Source of the DNA: an uncultured Marinifilum sp.
Lineage (GTDB): Bacteria; Bacteroidota; Bacteroidia; Bacteroidales; Marinifilaceae
Assembly (NCBI RefSeq): GCF_963677195.1
Contig: NZ_OY781918.1
Location: 1,538,923 to 1,602,922, forward strand
DNA: 64,000 nt
Reading direction: 5' to 3'
Positions within the stretch are counted from its first letter, which is position 1. Every line of letters starts with the position of its first letter. Below, one piece after another: positions 1-8,410 of the stretch. A model generated the notes under the pieces. It had not been told where the DNA came from. It ran no database searches and saw only the letters and a program-made list of their open reading frames with translations. Both the position numbers and the translations under genes were made by a program.

Positions 1-320
1 AACAGATCTTCAACTTCACCATTGGCGTAAGCAAAATGTTTCTTTTGCTTGTCTGCTAGAAAAGTTAAAGATTCATTAGTAGCAATTCTATACATCCAGG
101 TAAAAAGCTTTGCATCCGACCTAAAATTTTGCAAGCCTTTCCATATTTTTATGAAAGTATTTTGCAAAACATCATCTGTATCATCATGCGACATTACAAT
201 TTTCCGAATTTGCCAGTAAAGTCGTTCCTGATATTTTTTAACTAACAGGGAAAAGGCTTTGCTTCTGGTTTTTTTATCCTGAAAAAGTGTTAATATTTCT
301 TCGTCAGATATGTTGTTCAT
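1..320 (-). CDS. ECF-type RNA polymerase sigma factor, 3' end outside window
   Basis: I translated the reverse strand from the ATG at 318-320. The frame stays open for about 106 codons to the window edge, so the C-terminal part (region 4) is missing. Visible features fit sigma-70 region 2 of the extracytoplasmic-function group: an N-terminal helix with KYQERLYWQIRKIV, then the acidic SHDDTDDVLQNTFIKIWKGL stretch and the KLFTWMYRIATNE segment that normally contacts core polymerase and the -10 element. No anti-sigma gene is visible on the transketolase side; any partner would be beyond the left edge. Target regulon unknown. Confidence 0.9.
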   Translation of the reverse strand, partial: MNNISDEEILTLFQDKKTRSKAFSLLVKKYQERLYWQIRKIVMSHDDTDDVLQNTFIKIWKGLQNFRSDAKLFTWMYRIATNESLTFLADKQKKHFAYANGEVEDL

Positions 321-420
321 CAATATCTACTCTGTTATTAAAGTTTAAAAATAACTATTTGTTACTGCATTGTGAAAGGTAAGACTGTAATCTTTTAAAA
401 AGGTTTAATTTAAGAATAAA

Positions 421-451
421 AAAAATCCGAAATCAAATAGATTCCGGATTT
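421..451 (-). terminator. intrinsic terminator of transketolase
   Basis: On the minus strand, 20 bases after the transketolase stop, a 12-base stem (AAATCCGGAATC with GATTTCGGATTT, one mismatch, 5-base loop) runs into a T-rich tract. It separates transketolase from the sigma-factor gene. Confidence 0.8.
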
Positions 452-471
452 ATATTTGAATAGTGAACTAG

Positions 472-2532
472 TTATTTTTGAAGTAATGCTTCTACTTCTT
501 TTACAACATTTTCAGCTGTATAACCAAATTTATCATCAAGAACTCCTGCAGGAGCAGAATATCCGAAATGATCTAATCCAACGGCTTTACCATTAGCACC
601 AACCAATCCTTGAAGAGTTACAGGTAATCCGGCAGTTAATCCTAATACAGGAATACCAGCAGGAATTACTTCGTTTTGATATTCGGCAGATTGAGTTCTG
701 AATAAACCTTCGGAAGGAACAGAAACAATTTGTACTTTCAATCCTTTTTTATCACGTAAAATTTCAGCACCAGCTACCAAAGTAGAAACTTCAGATCCAC
801 TAGCCAATAAAACGATATCAGGAGTCGATTCAGGTTTTTCAACTATATAAGCACCTTTTTTAGCCTGAAGAGCTTCTTCGTAACGATTTCCGTTTGAAGG
901 AAGTTCTTTAATATTTTGACGAGATAAGATTAAAGCAGTTGGGGTTTTTGTGTTCTCCATAGCCATTTGCCAAGCAACAGTAGCTTCATCGGCATCAGCA
1001 GGACGAAGAGCTAATAAACTCATTTGTCCGGAGTGGTTTTTCAATTGCTCTAGCAAACGAATTTGTGCTTCTTGCTCAATTGGCTGATGAGTAGGTCCAT
1101 CTTCACCAACGCGGAATGCATCGTGAGTCCATATATATTTTACAGGAACCTGCATTAAAGCCGACAAACGAACTGCAGGTTTCATGTAATCAGAGAATAC
1201 AAAGAAAGTTCCGCAGGCAGCATATAATCCACCATGAAGAGCAATACCATTACATATTGCAGCCATTGTTAATTCAGCAACTCCAGCCTGAAGGAATGCT
1301 CCAGAGAAATCGCCTTTTTTCAAGGCTTTGGTATTTTTTAAGAATCCATCTGTTTTATCAGAATTACTTAAGTCAGCCGATGAAACAATCATATTTTCGG
1401 CCTTAAGAGCTAACTCGGCTAGTACAGCAGCAGAAGCACCACGAGTAGCAGCGCCCGAAGTCTGAACAATGGCAGAGTAATCAATTTCAGGAGCATTACC
1501 ACTAAAGAATTTCTCTAATTTAGCAGCTAATTCAGGATTTGCTTTTGCCCATTCGGCTTGTTCAGCTTTTTTAGCAGCAGCATATTCTGTTTTCTTTTTA
1601 AGAATTTCGTTATAGTATTCTTTTACTTCAGGGAAAATCTGGAAAGGATTTTCAGGGTTTCCGCCTAAATTTTCAATTGTTTTATCAAGAGAAGCTCCGG
1701 CAGCACCAAGAGGTTGACCATGAGTTGAAACCATGTTTTCGAAGCTTTTACCTTCTGCAGTAACAGCACCTTTCCCCATTAATGTTTTTCCAATAATAAT
1801 AGTTGGGCGTTCTGTTTCTTTGTTGGCTAATACTAATGCTTCTCTAATTTCAGATGCATTGTTACCATTGATTGAAATTACATTCCAACCCCATGCTTCG
1901 TATTTTTTTGCAGTATCTTCTACAGTAACTTCTTCAACTTTAGTAGAAAGCTGAATGTTGTTAGAATCGTAGAACATAATTAGGTTACTCAATCCTAAGG
2001 TTCCTGCAATTCTACCAGCACCTTGTGCTATTTCTTCCTGAATACCTCCATCGGAAATGAAAGTATATGTTTTATGAGACATCCATTCGCCGAAACGAGC
2101 TGCCAAAAATCGTTCTGCAATTGCAGCACCTACAGCCATTGTGTGTCCTTGTCCTAGTGGACCAGAAGTGTTTTCCACGCCTCTTGCAAAATCGACTTCA
2201 GGGTGTCCTGGAGTTGGAGATCCCCACTGTCTGAAATTTGCTAGTTCGTCCATGCTATAATTTCCTGTTAGTGAAAGAATAGAGTATAGCATTGGTGACA
2301 TGTGACCTGGGTCAAGGAAAAATCTATCGCGATTAATCCAGTTCATGTCCGTAGGGTCGAAATTTAAAAATTCAGAATAAAGTACGTTTACAAAATCAGC
2401 ACCGCCCATTGCACCGCCTGGATGACCCGATTTTGCTTTTTCTACCATTGCAGCAGCAAGTATACGAATATTATTCGATGCCTTGTCAGTTACTGTCAGA
2501 TCCGCTTGGTTGTTCATTTCTTTTAGATCCAT
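472..2532 (-). CDS. tkt: transketolase
   Basis: Transketolase moves two-carbon ketol units between sugar phosphates in the non-oxidative pentose phosphate pathway, using thiamine diphosphate and a divalent metal in the cytoplasm. The 686 residues are full length for the family. The N-terminal KSGHPGGAMG motif, the ISDGGIQEE region (ThDP/metal site), the GEDGPTHQP motif near residues 475-483 and a C-terminal transketolase domain are all present in order. The ATG at 2530-2532 is used; an internal ATG six codons in is possible. It appears monocistronic, with a TATCTTTG promoter element upstream and its own terminator. With Prs and ManA in this window it fits sugar-phosphate metabolism. Confidence 0.97.
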   Translation of the reverse strand: MDLKEMNNQADLTVTDKASNNIRILAAAMVEKAKSGHPGGAMGGADFVNVLYSEFLNFDPTDMNWINRDRFFLDPGHMSPMLYSILSLTGNYSMDELANFRQWGSPTPGHPEVDFARGVENTSGPLGQGHTMAVGAAIAERFLAARFGEWMSHKTYTFISDGGIQEEIAQGAGRIAGTLGLSNLIMFYDSNNIQLSTKVEEVTVEDTAKKYEAWGWNVISINGNNASEIREALVLANKETERPTIIIGKTLMGKGAVTAEGKSFENMVSTHGQPLGAAGASLDKTIENLGGNPENPFQIFPEVKEYYNEILKKKTEYAAAKKAEQAEWAKANPELAAKLEKFFSGNAPEIDYSAIVQTSGAATRGASAAVLAELALKAENMIVSSADLSNSDKTDGFLKNTKALKKGDFSGAFLQAGVAELTMAAICNGIALHGGLYAACGTFFVFSDYMKPAVRLSALMQVPVKYIWTHDAFRVGEDGPTHQPIEQEAQIRLLEQLKNHSGQMSLLALRPADADEATVAWQMAMENTKTPTALILSRQNIKELPSNGNRYEEALQAKKGAYIVEKPESTPDIVLLASGSEVSTLVAGAEILRDKKGLKVQIVSVPSEGLFRTQSAEYQNEVIPAGIPVLGLTAGLPVTLQGLVGANGKAVGLDHFGYSAPAGVLDDKFGYTAENVVKEVEALLQK

Positions 2533-2587
2533 TTTAACAAATGAGATTTTAGATTATAAAAACTTGGTAAGGTTTTATTAATGGATG

Positions 2588-2595
2588 CAAAGATA
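2588..2595 (-). promoter_or_regulatory. putative -7 box of transketolase promoter
   Basis: The minus strand reads TATCTTTG, a perfect match to the Bacteroidota -7 consensus TAnnTTTG, about 55 bases before the tkt ATG. No clear -33 TTG is seen at the expected distance. Confidence 0.55.
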
Positions 2596-2726
2596 TAAAA
2601 AAAGGTTATCCTACATTGGTGAAATTTATCTAAATAAAAGATACTTAAATAAAAGGCTAAGAAATGTTCTTGTAATTAAATAAGTACTTGTTATTGTTGC
2701 CCTAAATTAAAAGCATATAGCTTTAA

Positions 2727-4103
2727 TTAAAGTCGAACAGGAATTGATTTACCAGAAATAATTTTAAAACTTGCTTTGCGGGAGTTTTGAGATAGAGAAG
2801 CATTTTTATTTCTAAAAATAACATGATAAATACCTGGTTGCAGAGTTATCGTTTCTCTTAAGGTTTTTTCATCTACATTATAAATCCATTCTAATTTTCC
2901 GTTGCGTTCAACAAAAAGACTGCAAGGACCAGTTGTAGGTTTAAAAATTGTAGCAATACCTGGTTGTGGAATAATAATAGAGCTTGTTTTGCTCTGATCA
3001 ATTCTTACATCCGAAATGATAATTTTTGGGAGAGTAAGAATTTCCAAATCATATTTTCCAGTTAAATATTTGATACTTTTATTTACATCCTGAGTGTTAA
3101 TGATCTCATTGGATCTTTTTACAAGAATTTTCAAATTTTTGTATAATGTAGTTCGGGCCGATACTATTTTTAGCATACCCTGAGGTGCATCGAATCCAAT
3201 TTTAGTATGTTTTCCAGGAATTATTGATACGCTGTCGCGATGAATTTCTGGTATAGTATGAATCGTAATGTCGTAGTTTTGAAGAGGATCAATGTATAAA
3301 GTGTCAGGATTACCTTTAGCATTTAATGTATGCATAAACTGGTATCTAACTTTTCCCGACGTACTATTGTAAAAGGTCATTGCAACGTCGGTTTCGGATG
3401 GATTGCCGTTGGCATCGATTAGATTTACTTGAGTTGATGTTTTGTTTAGTACCTGTGAGATTACATATTCGAGTGCACTTCCGAATTTTTGTTCTTTTTC
3501 AACTTGTAAATAATTTCCTATACACTCGAAACTGCTTTTAAAGTTAACATCTAAGCCAATACCAATAATAAAGGGCTTTAAGAAAATACCAGCTTTTTGT
3601 AATTGTAAAGATACAGCGCAAGGATCTCCATCACAAGCTTCAACACCATCGGTAATTAGAATTACTACATTTCTAACGCCTGGTTTATTTTGAGGAAAAT
3701 CATTGGCTGCAAGTTCTAAAGAATGAGCAATTGGTGTAGTACCTTTCGGAACAAGAAATCTTAATGTTTGTCGAATTTTACCTGCATTATTCGCATGAAA
3801 AGGTACTTCTAATTTTGTATCATTACAATCTTGTGGAGGAACAACACTTTGATGACCATAAACCCGCAAAGCCATGTCAACATTACTTTCACACTCAAGG
3901 CTATCAACCATACGAATTAAAAACTTACGGGCAATGTCAATTTTTTTCGATTTATCCCAATAACCATTCATACTTTGAGAAGCGTCGAAAATAAAAAGAA
4001 TTTGAGTTTTTTCTTTTTCAGTGTTCAGCTTATTTAGAGCATTAACTTTTTTAGAGAATAATATGCTCAATAAAATAATAATGAAAGTAAAATTGCGTAC
4101 CAA
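2727..4103 (-). CDS. secreted von Willebrand factor A domain protein
   Basis: A 458-residue protein with an N-terminal signal peptide (hydrophobic residues about 4-18) followed by a VWA domain (about 35-215). The metal-ion-dependent adhesion site is intact: D41-A-S43-Q-S45, then a GTTPIAHSLE loop and ILITDGVEACDGDPC. The remaining roughly 240 residues look beta-rich and repetitive, with no recognised catalytic motif. VWA domains usually bind a protein or matrix partner through a bound metal ion; here the location would be periplasm or cell surface. It is divergent from the gene at 4248, with 144 bases between them. Function beyond metal-dependent adhesion is unknown. Confidence 0.8.
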   Translation of the reverse strand: MVRNFTFIIILLSILFSKKVNALNKLNTEKEKTQILFIFDASQSMNGYWDKSKKIDIARKFLIRMVDSLECESNVDMALRVYGHQSVVPPQDCNDTKLEVPFHANNAGKIRQTLRFLVPKGTTPIAHSLELAANDFPQNKPGVRNVVILITDGVEACDGDPCAVSLQLQKAGIFLKPFIIGIGLDVNFKSSFECIGNYLQVEKEQKFGSALEYVISQVLNKTSTQVNLIDANGNPSETDVAMTFYNSTSGKVRYQFMHTLNAKGNPDTLYIDPLQNYDITIHTIPEIHRDSVSIIPGKHTKIGFDAPQGMLKIVSARTTLYKNLKILVKRSNEIINTQDVNKSIKYLTGKYDLEILTLPKIIISDVRIDQSKTSSIIIPQPGIATIFKPTTGPCSLFVERNGKLEWIYNVDEKTLRETITLQPGIYHVIFRNKNASLSQNSRKASFKIISGKSIPVRL

Positions 4104-4247
4104 AAGTTTCTTTTTAAGTATTAACTGTATAAATATACTTATAGTAAAGTAAAATTAAAATAAACAGGTATGTAAATTATCAATAGTTATTTTTAAATTT
4201 AAGTCCTAATGTAGATAACCTCTTTCGATATATATATATATTTCTGT

Positions 4248-5042
4248 ATGAATAAATCAGTATTGTATACTGTGTTTTCGGTATTTTGTTTGCTTATTTT
4301 TTGGCTTTTATTTTCCGAGCCCAGCGGATTAATTGTGAAAATTCGTATTAATAAAAATTCTAAAGAATTTAGTAATGTATATTATCTCAAAAAAGATAAG
4401 TTTAAAGTTGTTACAGGAAATAAGGTAATTATTTTTTCGGAAGAAAATTTATGTCTTGCTGATATTAAAAAGAAAAAATATTGGAAAGGAAGCAGAAAAG
4501 AATTTAATCAATTATTATTCGAAATTCGATTAATTTCGACTACTAGTAATATGTTATCAAAAAGAAGTTTTCAGAAGCAATTAAATACAAATCAGAAAAA
4601 AGATTTGAAAAGTAATGGTCGAGAATATTATAGTGGAAAGACTGATGAGAGTGAGGGGATAGAAATTCAATCAAGCCCAAATTTTAAATCAATTGCTGGT
4701 TATGCATGTCGTGAGTTTTTACTTGTTCGAGATAATATTGTAGTTGAACAGGTTTGGATAGCAGAGAATTTGAAAAATTATTTGAATTATGATTTAAATT
4801 TAGACTTGTACAGAGATTATATGGAGAGTTTACTTCATCATACCGATTCTAAATTATATGATCATCTTGAATTATTTATGGAAGTGGTTGAAAATGGTTT
4901 TCCAATGGAGATTACGATGTATGGCGATGGAAAGACAACAAATACAAAAGTAGAAAATCTTATTAAAAAGAAACTTGATGATTCTGTTTTTACAATTTCG
5001 GACGATTTTGAATATACAGAAATTAAAAAACTGCTACAATAA
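4248..5042 (+). CDS. membrane-anchored protein, DUF4412-like
   Basis: 264 residues beginning with a hydrophobic segment (about 5-23) that acts as signal anchor or signal peptide; no clear lipobox. The following stretch, with VYYLKKDKFKVVTG and KVIIFSEENLCLADIKKKKYW, resembles the DUF4412 pattern (a short beta-rich domain of exported Bacteroidota proteins), and ENGFPMEITMYG near the C-terminus fits the same family. That assignment is from pattern memory only. It ends two bases from the convergent transglutaminase-like gene. Function unknown. Confidence 0.6.
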   Translation: MNKSVLYTVFSVFCLLIFWLLFSEPSGLIVKIRINKNSKEFSNVYYLKKDKFKVVTGNKVIIFSEENLCLADIKKKKYWKGSRKEFNQLLFEIRLISTTSNMLSKRSFQKQLNTNQKKDLKSNGREYYSGKTDESEGIEIQSSPNFKSIAGYACREFLLVRDNIVVEQVWIAENLKNYLNYDLNLDLYRDYMESLLHHTDSKLYDHLELFMEVVENGFPMEITMYGDGKTTNTKVENLIKKKLDDSVFTISDDFEYTEIKKLLQ

Positions 5043-5044
5043 AC

Positions 5045-6088
5045 TCATTTTAAATAGATAAAATTGGAACTTTCAGAATTAATGAGTTTTTGAATCTTTA
5101 TAAGATTATCATTTGCATTTAATTGCATTATTTTTGAGGAAAGATCGGTCGACGATTTAAATAAGAGAATTGCTTTGTTCAATTTTTCTTCGGCATTAAT
5201 AAGATTATAATATTCTAATGGACCAATCTTATCTATTTGATGTAATACAATTCTTGAGTATCGATAATATTCAATGGCAAGGTTAAATTTATTTCTGGGG
5301 TTAGTTTTTAGTATTTCAGCGGCTGTTTTTAGCCTCTTTTTTTTGTTTGTTAAAGAGTTAAAATATTTTAGGCTATCAGTGTAATTATAATTGATTTTAC
5401 TTTGACTTAGGTATTTTTTAATTTCTTGTTCTCCACCATTAAAATGCTGAATACTAACTGGTGTTTTTAAAAATTGCCACATTGGAATTATTGCTAAATG
5501 TGTTAGCACAAATTCTTCTGGTTCAACCATAAAAAATTTATTGGTTTTCGATTTAATACCATAATAATGTAGAATTGCATTAGACCAACTTAAATCAAAA
5601 AAACGCCATTTGCCATTTATTTTAACAACATTCCAGGAATGAGTAGCTCTATCTTGCAGTGCACCATTTTTAGAAATATAACCGCTAATAGAATAGCATT
5701 CGTATCCAGAATGTTTACAAAAAAATTGGAATAAGCGCGAAAAACCTTCGCATACGGCCTGTTTTTTTCTAAGAACACATGCAGGAGAAGTGCAATTATT
5801 CGATCCCATATAAAATAATAATCTGTCATCGTATTTTAATTCTATACAATCTTTGTATTCTATATTATTAATAATCCAAAAATAGAAAGCTCGTATTTCT
5901 TCTTCTTTAGAATTTGCTCCGGAAACCAAGTAGGCATGTAAATCGATTAAATTATTGCATACATTATCAGGAGTTTTTTTTACATGTTGATCTATTGTTC
6001 TGTATTTTTTAAAAATAGGAGTTTGAGCTTCCGAATATTTTATAATAAAAAGAAATAAAACAGATATGAGAATGAGATGTTTTGACAT
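5045..6088 (-). CDS. exported transglutaminase-like cysteine protein
   Basis: I place the start at the ATG at 6086-6088, because it begins a clean signal peptide (MSKHLILISVLFLFIIKYSEAQ, split here as MSKHLILISVL plus FLFIIKYSEAQ); the reading frame stays open 27 codons further upstream, with residues unlikely to belong. The mature protein carries the transglutaminase/protease triad: Cys in KKQAVCEGFS, His in ATHSWNVV and Asp in RFFDLSWS, spaced as in the family. A helical, lysine-rich C-terminal part of about 120 residues follows. Bacterial members usually act as peptidases or cross-linkers in the periplasm; the substrate here is unknown. It is convergent with the DUF4412-like gene. Confidence 0.8.
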   Translation of the reverse strand: MSKHLILISVLFLFIIKYSEAQTPIFKKYRTIDQHVKKTPDNVCNNLIDLHAYLVSGANSKEEEIRAFYFWIINNIEYKDCIELKYDDRLLFYMGSNNCTSPACVLRKKQAVCEGFSRLFQFFCKHSGYECYSISGYISKNGALQDRATHSWNVVKINGKWRFFDLSWSNAILHYYGIKSKTNKFFMVEPEEFVLTHLAIIPMWQFLKTPVSIQHFNGGEQEIKKYLSQSKINYNYTDSLKYFNSLTNKKKRLKTAAEILKTNPRNKFNLAIEYYRYSRIVLHQIDKIGPLEYYNLINAEEKLNKAILLFKSSTDLSSKIMQLNANDNLIKIQKLINSESSNFIYLK

Positions 6089-6194
6089 AAGTTCGATGAT
6101 TATATACAAAGCTAAGTAGAATATAGTGGAATAAAATTTTATTTTGCTTCGTTCTGAGTCTATTAACAATTTTTTAGGAGAAGAATCAGGAAAA

Positions 6195-6225
6195 TTGGCA
6201 CATCGAAAATTTAAATGTACTTTTG
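6195..6225 (+). promoter_or_regulatory. promoter of ychF
   Basis: TTG at 6195-6197, a 20-base spacer and TACTTTTG at 6218-6225 match the Bacteroidota -33/-7 consensus. The predicted transcript starts about 45 bases before the ychF ATG. Confidence 0.7.
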
Positions 6226-6277
6226 CACAGATTTTTAAAAATTGAATAATCGCAAATCAAAATAATATAGAATTGCC

Positions 6278-7378
6278 ATGGCATTACAGTGTGGAATTGT
6301 AGGATTACCAAATGTAGGTAAATCAACCTTGTTTAATTGTTTGTCGAATGCAAAAGCGCAATCGGCTAATTTCCCTTTTTGTACAATAGAACCAAATGTT
6401 GGTGTTATTACTATTCCCGACGACCGTTTAATAAGATTGTCGGACTTGGTGAAGCCGGAACGTGTTCAGCCTTCGGTAATGGAAATTGTTGATATTGCAG
6501 GTTTGGTAAAAGGTGCGAGTAAGGGTGAAGGTTTAGGAAATAAATTTTTATCGAATATTCGCGAAACAAATGCAATTATACATGTTTTACGTTGTTTCGA
6601 GAACGATAATATTGTTCATGTTGATGGTTCTGTTGATCCTATTCGTGATAAAGAAACAATCGATATTGAATTGCAGTTAAAGGATTTGGAAACTGTTGAA
6701 GCAAGACTTCAAAAAGCAGCTAAATTGGCTAAAATTGGAAAAAATCCTGAAGCTAAGCGTTTAGCCGAAGTTTTAGAGAGATACAAAGAGGCTTTAGAGC
6801 AAGGAAAATCGGCTCGTGTTGTTGAGTTGAGCGAAGCTGATGAGAAAGTGACCACAGACCTTCATTTATTAACAACTAAGCCAATTCTTTATGTTTGTAA
6901 TGTTGATGAGGCTTCGGTTAAGGATGGAAACAAACATGTTGATGCGGTAAAAGAAGCTGTAAAAGATGAAAATGCAGAAGTATTAATTGTGGGTGCCGGA
7001 ATTGAATCGGATATCGCCGAGCTTGAAACTTACGAAGAAAAGCAAATGTTTTTAGAAGACTTAGGATTGAAGGAACCTGGAGTCAATAAATTAATAAAAG
7101 CTGCTTTTCGACTTCTTAATTTAGAAACTTACTTTACTGCAGGTGTTAAAGAAGTTCGATCATGGACATACCCTAAAGGTGCAAAAGCTCCTCAAGCAGC
7201 AGGCGTTATTCATACCGATTTCGAAAAAGGATTTATTCGTGCTGAGGTAATTAAATTTGAAGATTTTTCTGAACTAGGTTCGGAAAATGCTTGTAAAGAA
7301 GCAGGAAAAATGAATGTAGAAGGTAAAGAATATGTTGTTCAGGATGGTGATATTATGCACTTCCGATTTAACGTATAA
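6278..7378 (+). CDS. ychF: redox-regulated ATPase/GTPase YchF
   Basis: A 366-residue OBG-family P-loop NTPase, full length. The Walker A motif GLPNVGKST sits at residues 9-17, the [16 protein letters not shown] switch region near 72, and a coiled-coil insertion in the middle ([20 protein letters not shown]). A TGS domain forms the C-terminus and ends [13 protein letters not shown]. YchF proteins bind ribosomes and prefer ATP over GTP; they affect translation fidelity and oxidative stress responses. The gene has its own promoter and an intrinsic terminator, so it is probably monocistronic. Confidence 0.97.
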   Translation: MALQCGIVGLPNVGKSTLFNCLSNAKAQSANFPFCTIEPNVGVITIPDDRLIRLSDLVKPERVQPSVMEIVDIAGLVKGASKGEGLGNKFLSNIRETNAIIHVLRCFENDNIVHVDGSVDPIRDKETIDIELQLKDLETVEARLQKAAKLAKIGKNPEAKRLAEVLERYKEALEQGKSARVVELSEADEKVTTDLHLLTTKPILYVCNVDEASVKDGNKHVDAVKEAVKDENAEVLIVGAGIESDIAELETYEEKQMFLEDLGLKEPGVNKLIKAAFRLLNLETYFTAGVKEVRSWTYPKGAKAPQAAGVIHTDFEKGFIRAEVIKFEDFSELGSENACKEAGKMNVEGKEYVVQDGDIMHFRFNV

Positions 7379-7399
7379 TCTTATAGCTAAATAAATAAC

Positions 7400-7433
7400 A
7401 ATAGCCATTCTTAATTGAATGGCTATTTTTTTG
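7400..7433 (+). terminator. intrinsic terminator of ychF
   Basis: AATAGCCATTC (7400-7410) pairs perfectly with GAATGGCTATT (7417-7427) over a 6-base loop and is followed by a T run. Confidence 0.9.
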
Positions 7434-7465
7434 TTGATTTAAATAAATCAAGATTAGTATATTTG
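7434..7465 (+). promoter_or_regulatory. promoter of crcB-DUF190, with an inverted repeat over the -33 box
   Basis: TTG at 7434-7436, a 21-base spacer and TATATTTG at 7458-7465 match the Bacteroidota consensus. A perfect 7-base inverted repeat, TTGATTT (7434-7440) and AAATCAA (7445-7451), covers the -33 element and could be an operator. No convincing fluoride riboswitch fold was seen between here and the ATG. Confidence 0.6.
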
Positions 7466-7524
7466 TTTTCGGTAATGATTATAAAATTTCTCATTGCTAA
7501 TTATTCAATATTAATAAGAATAGT

Positions 7525-7902
7525 ATGTTTCGTACATTATTACTAATAGGAATGGGTGGGTTTTTAGGTAGTGTTTCCCGCTTTTTAGTAGGACAAGGAC
7601 TTCACCGTATTTTTGATACTGTTTTTCCTATTGGAACAATGACAGTAAATATTGTGGGTAGTTTTATTATTGGTGTAGTATACTCATTGGCCGAACGCGA
7701 TAATCTAATTAATCCGGAAATGAGAATGTTTTTGGCAGTAGGTTTTTGTGGTGGATTTACTACCTTTTCTTCATTTGCTTTCGATCAACTTAACCTTTTA
7801 AAAGACAACGGATTTTTGTATCTTTCTTTATATATGGCTGGAAGCGTGTTTTTAGGACTTTTGGCAGTTTATTTTGGAACTATAATCCACAAATTATTTT
7901 AG
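7525..7902 (+). CDS. crcB: fluoride channel FluC/CrcB
   Basis: A 125-residue inner-membrane protein with four predicted membrane helices. It has the CrcB signatures GGFLGSVSRFLVG at the N-terminus, TMTVNIVGSF with the pore Asn, and GFCGGFTTFSSF with the central Gly-Thr-Thr-Phe-Ser region. Family members form dual-topology dimeric channels that let fluoride out of the cell. It is followed after 51 bases by a DUF190 gene, a frequent crcB companion. The regulation seems to be at promoter level, because no riboswitch is evident upstream. Confidence 0.95.
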   Translation: MFRTLLLIGMGGFLGSVSRFLVGQGLHRIFDTVFPIGTMTVNIVGSFIIGVVYSLAERDNLINPEMRMFLAVGFCGGFTTFSSFAFDQLNLLKDNGFLYLSLYMAGSVFLGLLAVYFGTIIHKLF

Positions 7903-7953
7903 ATAAAAGAAACGATTTATCTCTTCTTTTTATCTTGTTAAAGAAATAAGCTA

Positions 7954-8304
7954 ATGAAGTTAAAAGGAAAAGCAAAATTGTTGCGTGTTTTTGTTGGAGA
8001 AGCCGATAAGGTTTATCAACGTCCTTTATATGAGGTTATTGTTTATGGAGCTAAAAAATACGGATTAGCTGGTGCTACAGTTCACAGGGGAATTATGTCG
8101 TATGGTGCCAGTTCCAGAATTCACACTTCAAAAATATTTACATTATCCGATGATCTTCCTATTATTATTGAGATTATCGATTCCAGTGAAAAAATAGAGG
8201 GATTTCTTCATATCATTGAATTACTTATCGAGAAATCGGGTGGTGGAGGTATAGTTACGATGGAACAAGTTGATGTAATCCGATATCAGGCCAAAGCCAA
8301 ATAG
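7954..8304 (+). CDS. DUF190 (PII-like) protein, CrcB companion
   Basis: 116 residues matching the DUF190 pattern: a start like LRVFVGEADKVYQRPLYEVI, the YGLAGATVHRGIMSYG motif and the C-terminal LIEKSGGGGIVTMEQVDVIRY. The family has a ferredoxin-like fold related to PII signalling proteins. Its position right after crcB, as in many genomes, suggests a role in fluoride resistance, perhaps modulating the channel; that is inference. Confidence 0.9.
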   Translation: MKLKGKAKLLRVFVGEADKVYQRPLYEVIVYGAKKYGLAGATVHRGIMSYGASSRIHTSKIFTLSDDLPIIIEIIDSSEKIEGFLHIIELLIEKSGGGGIVTMEQVDVIRYQAKAK

Positions 8305-8410
8305 AAAAAATAGATACCTTCTAATTCGCATTTACTAATTTTACCAGTATAATTTAGGGTGAATCAATTATATTTGTTGCTGAAAATAAAAATCTGCCAA
8401 CATATATAGT

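Noticed and set aside
1116..1406. Reading frame opposite the transketolase gene
   Set aside because: It lies wholly within the transketolase gene on the other strand, has no recognisable motif and has the composition of an antisense shadow.
7466..7524. A short inverted pattern (GTAATGA and TCATTGC) before crcB as a fluoride riboswitch
   Set aside because: The stem is short and the conserved loops of the fluoride aptamer were not recognisable.
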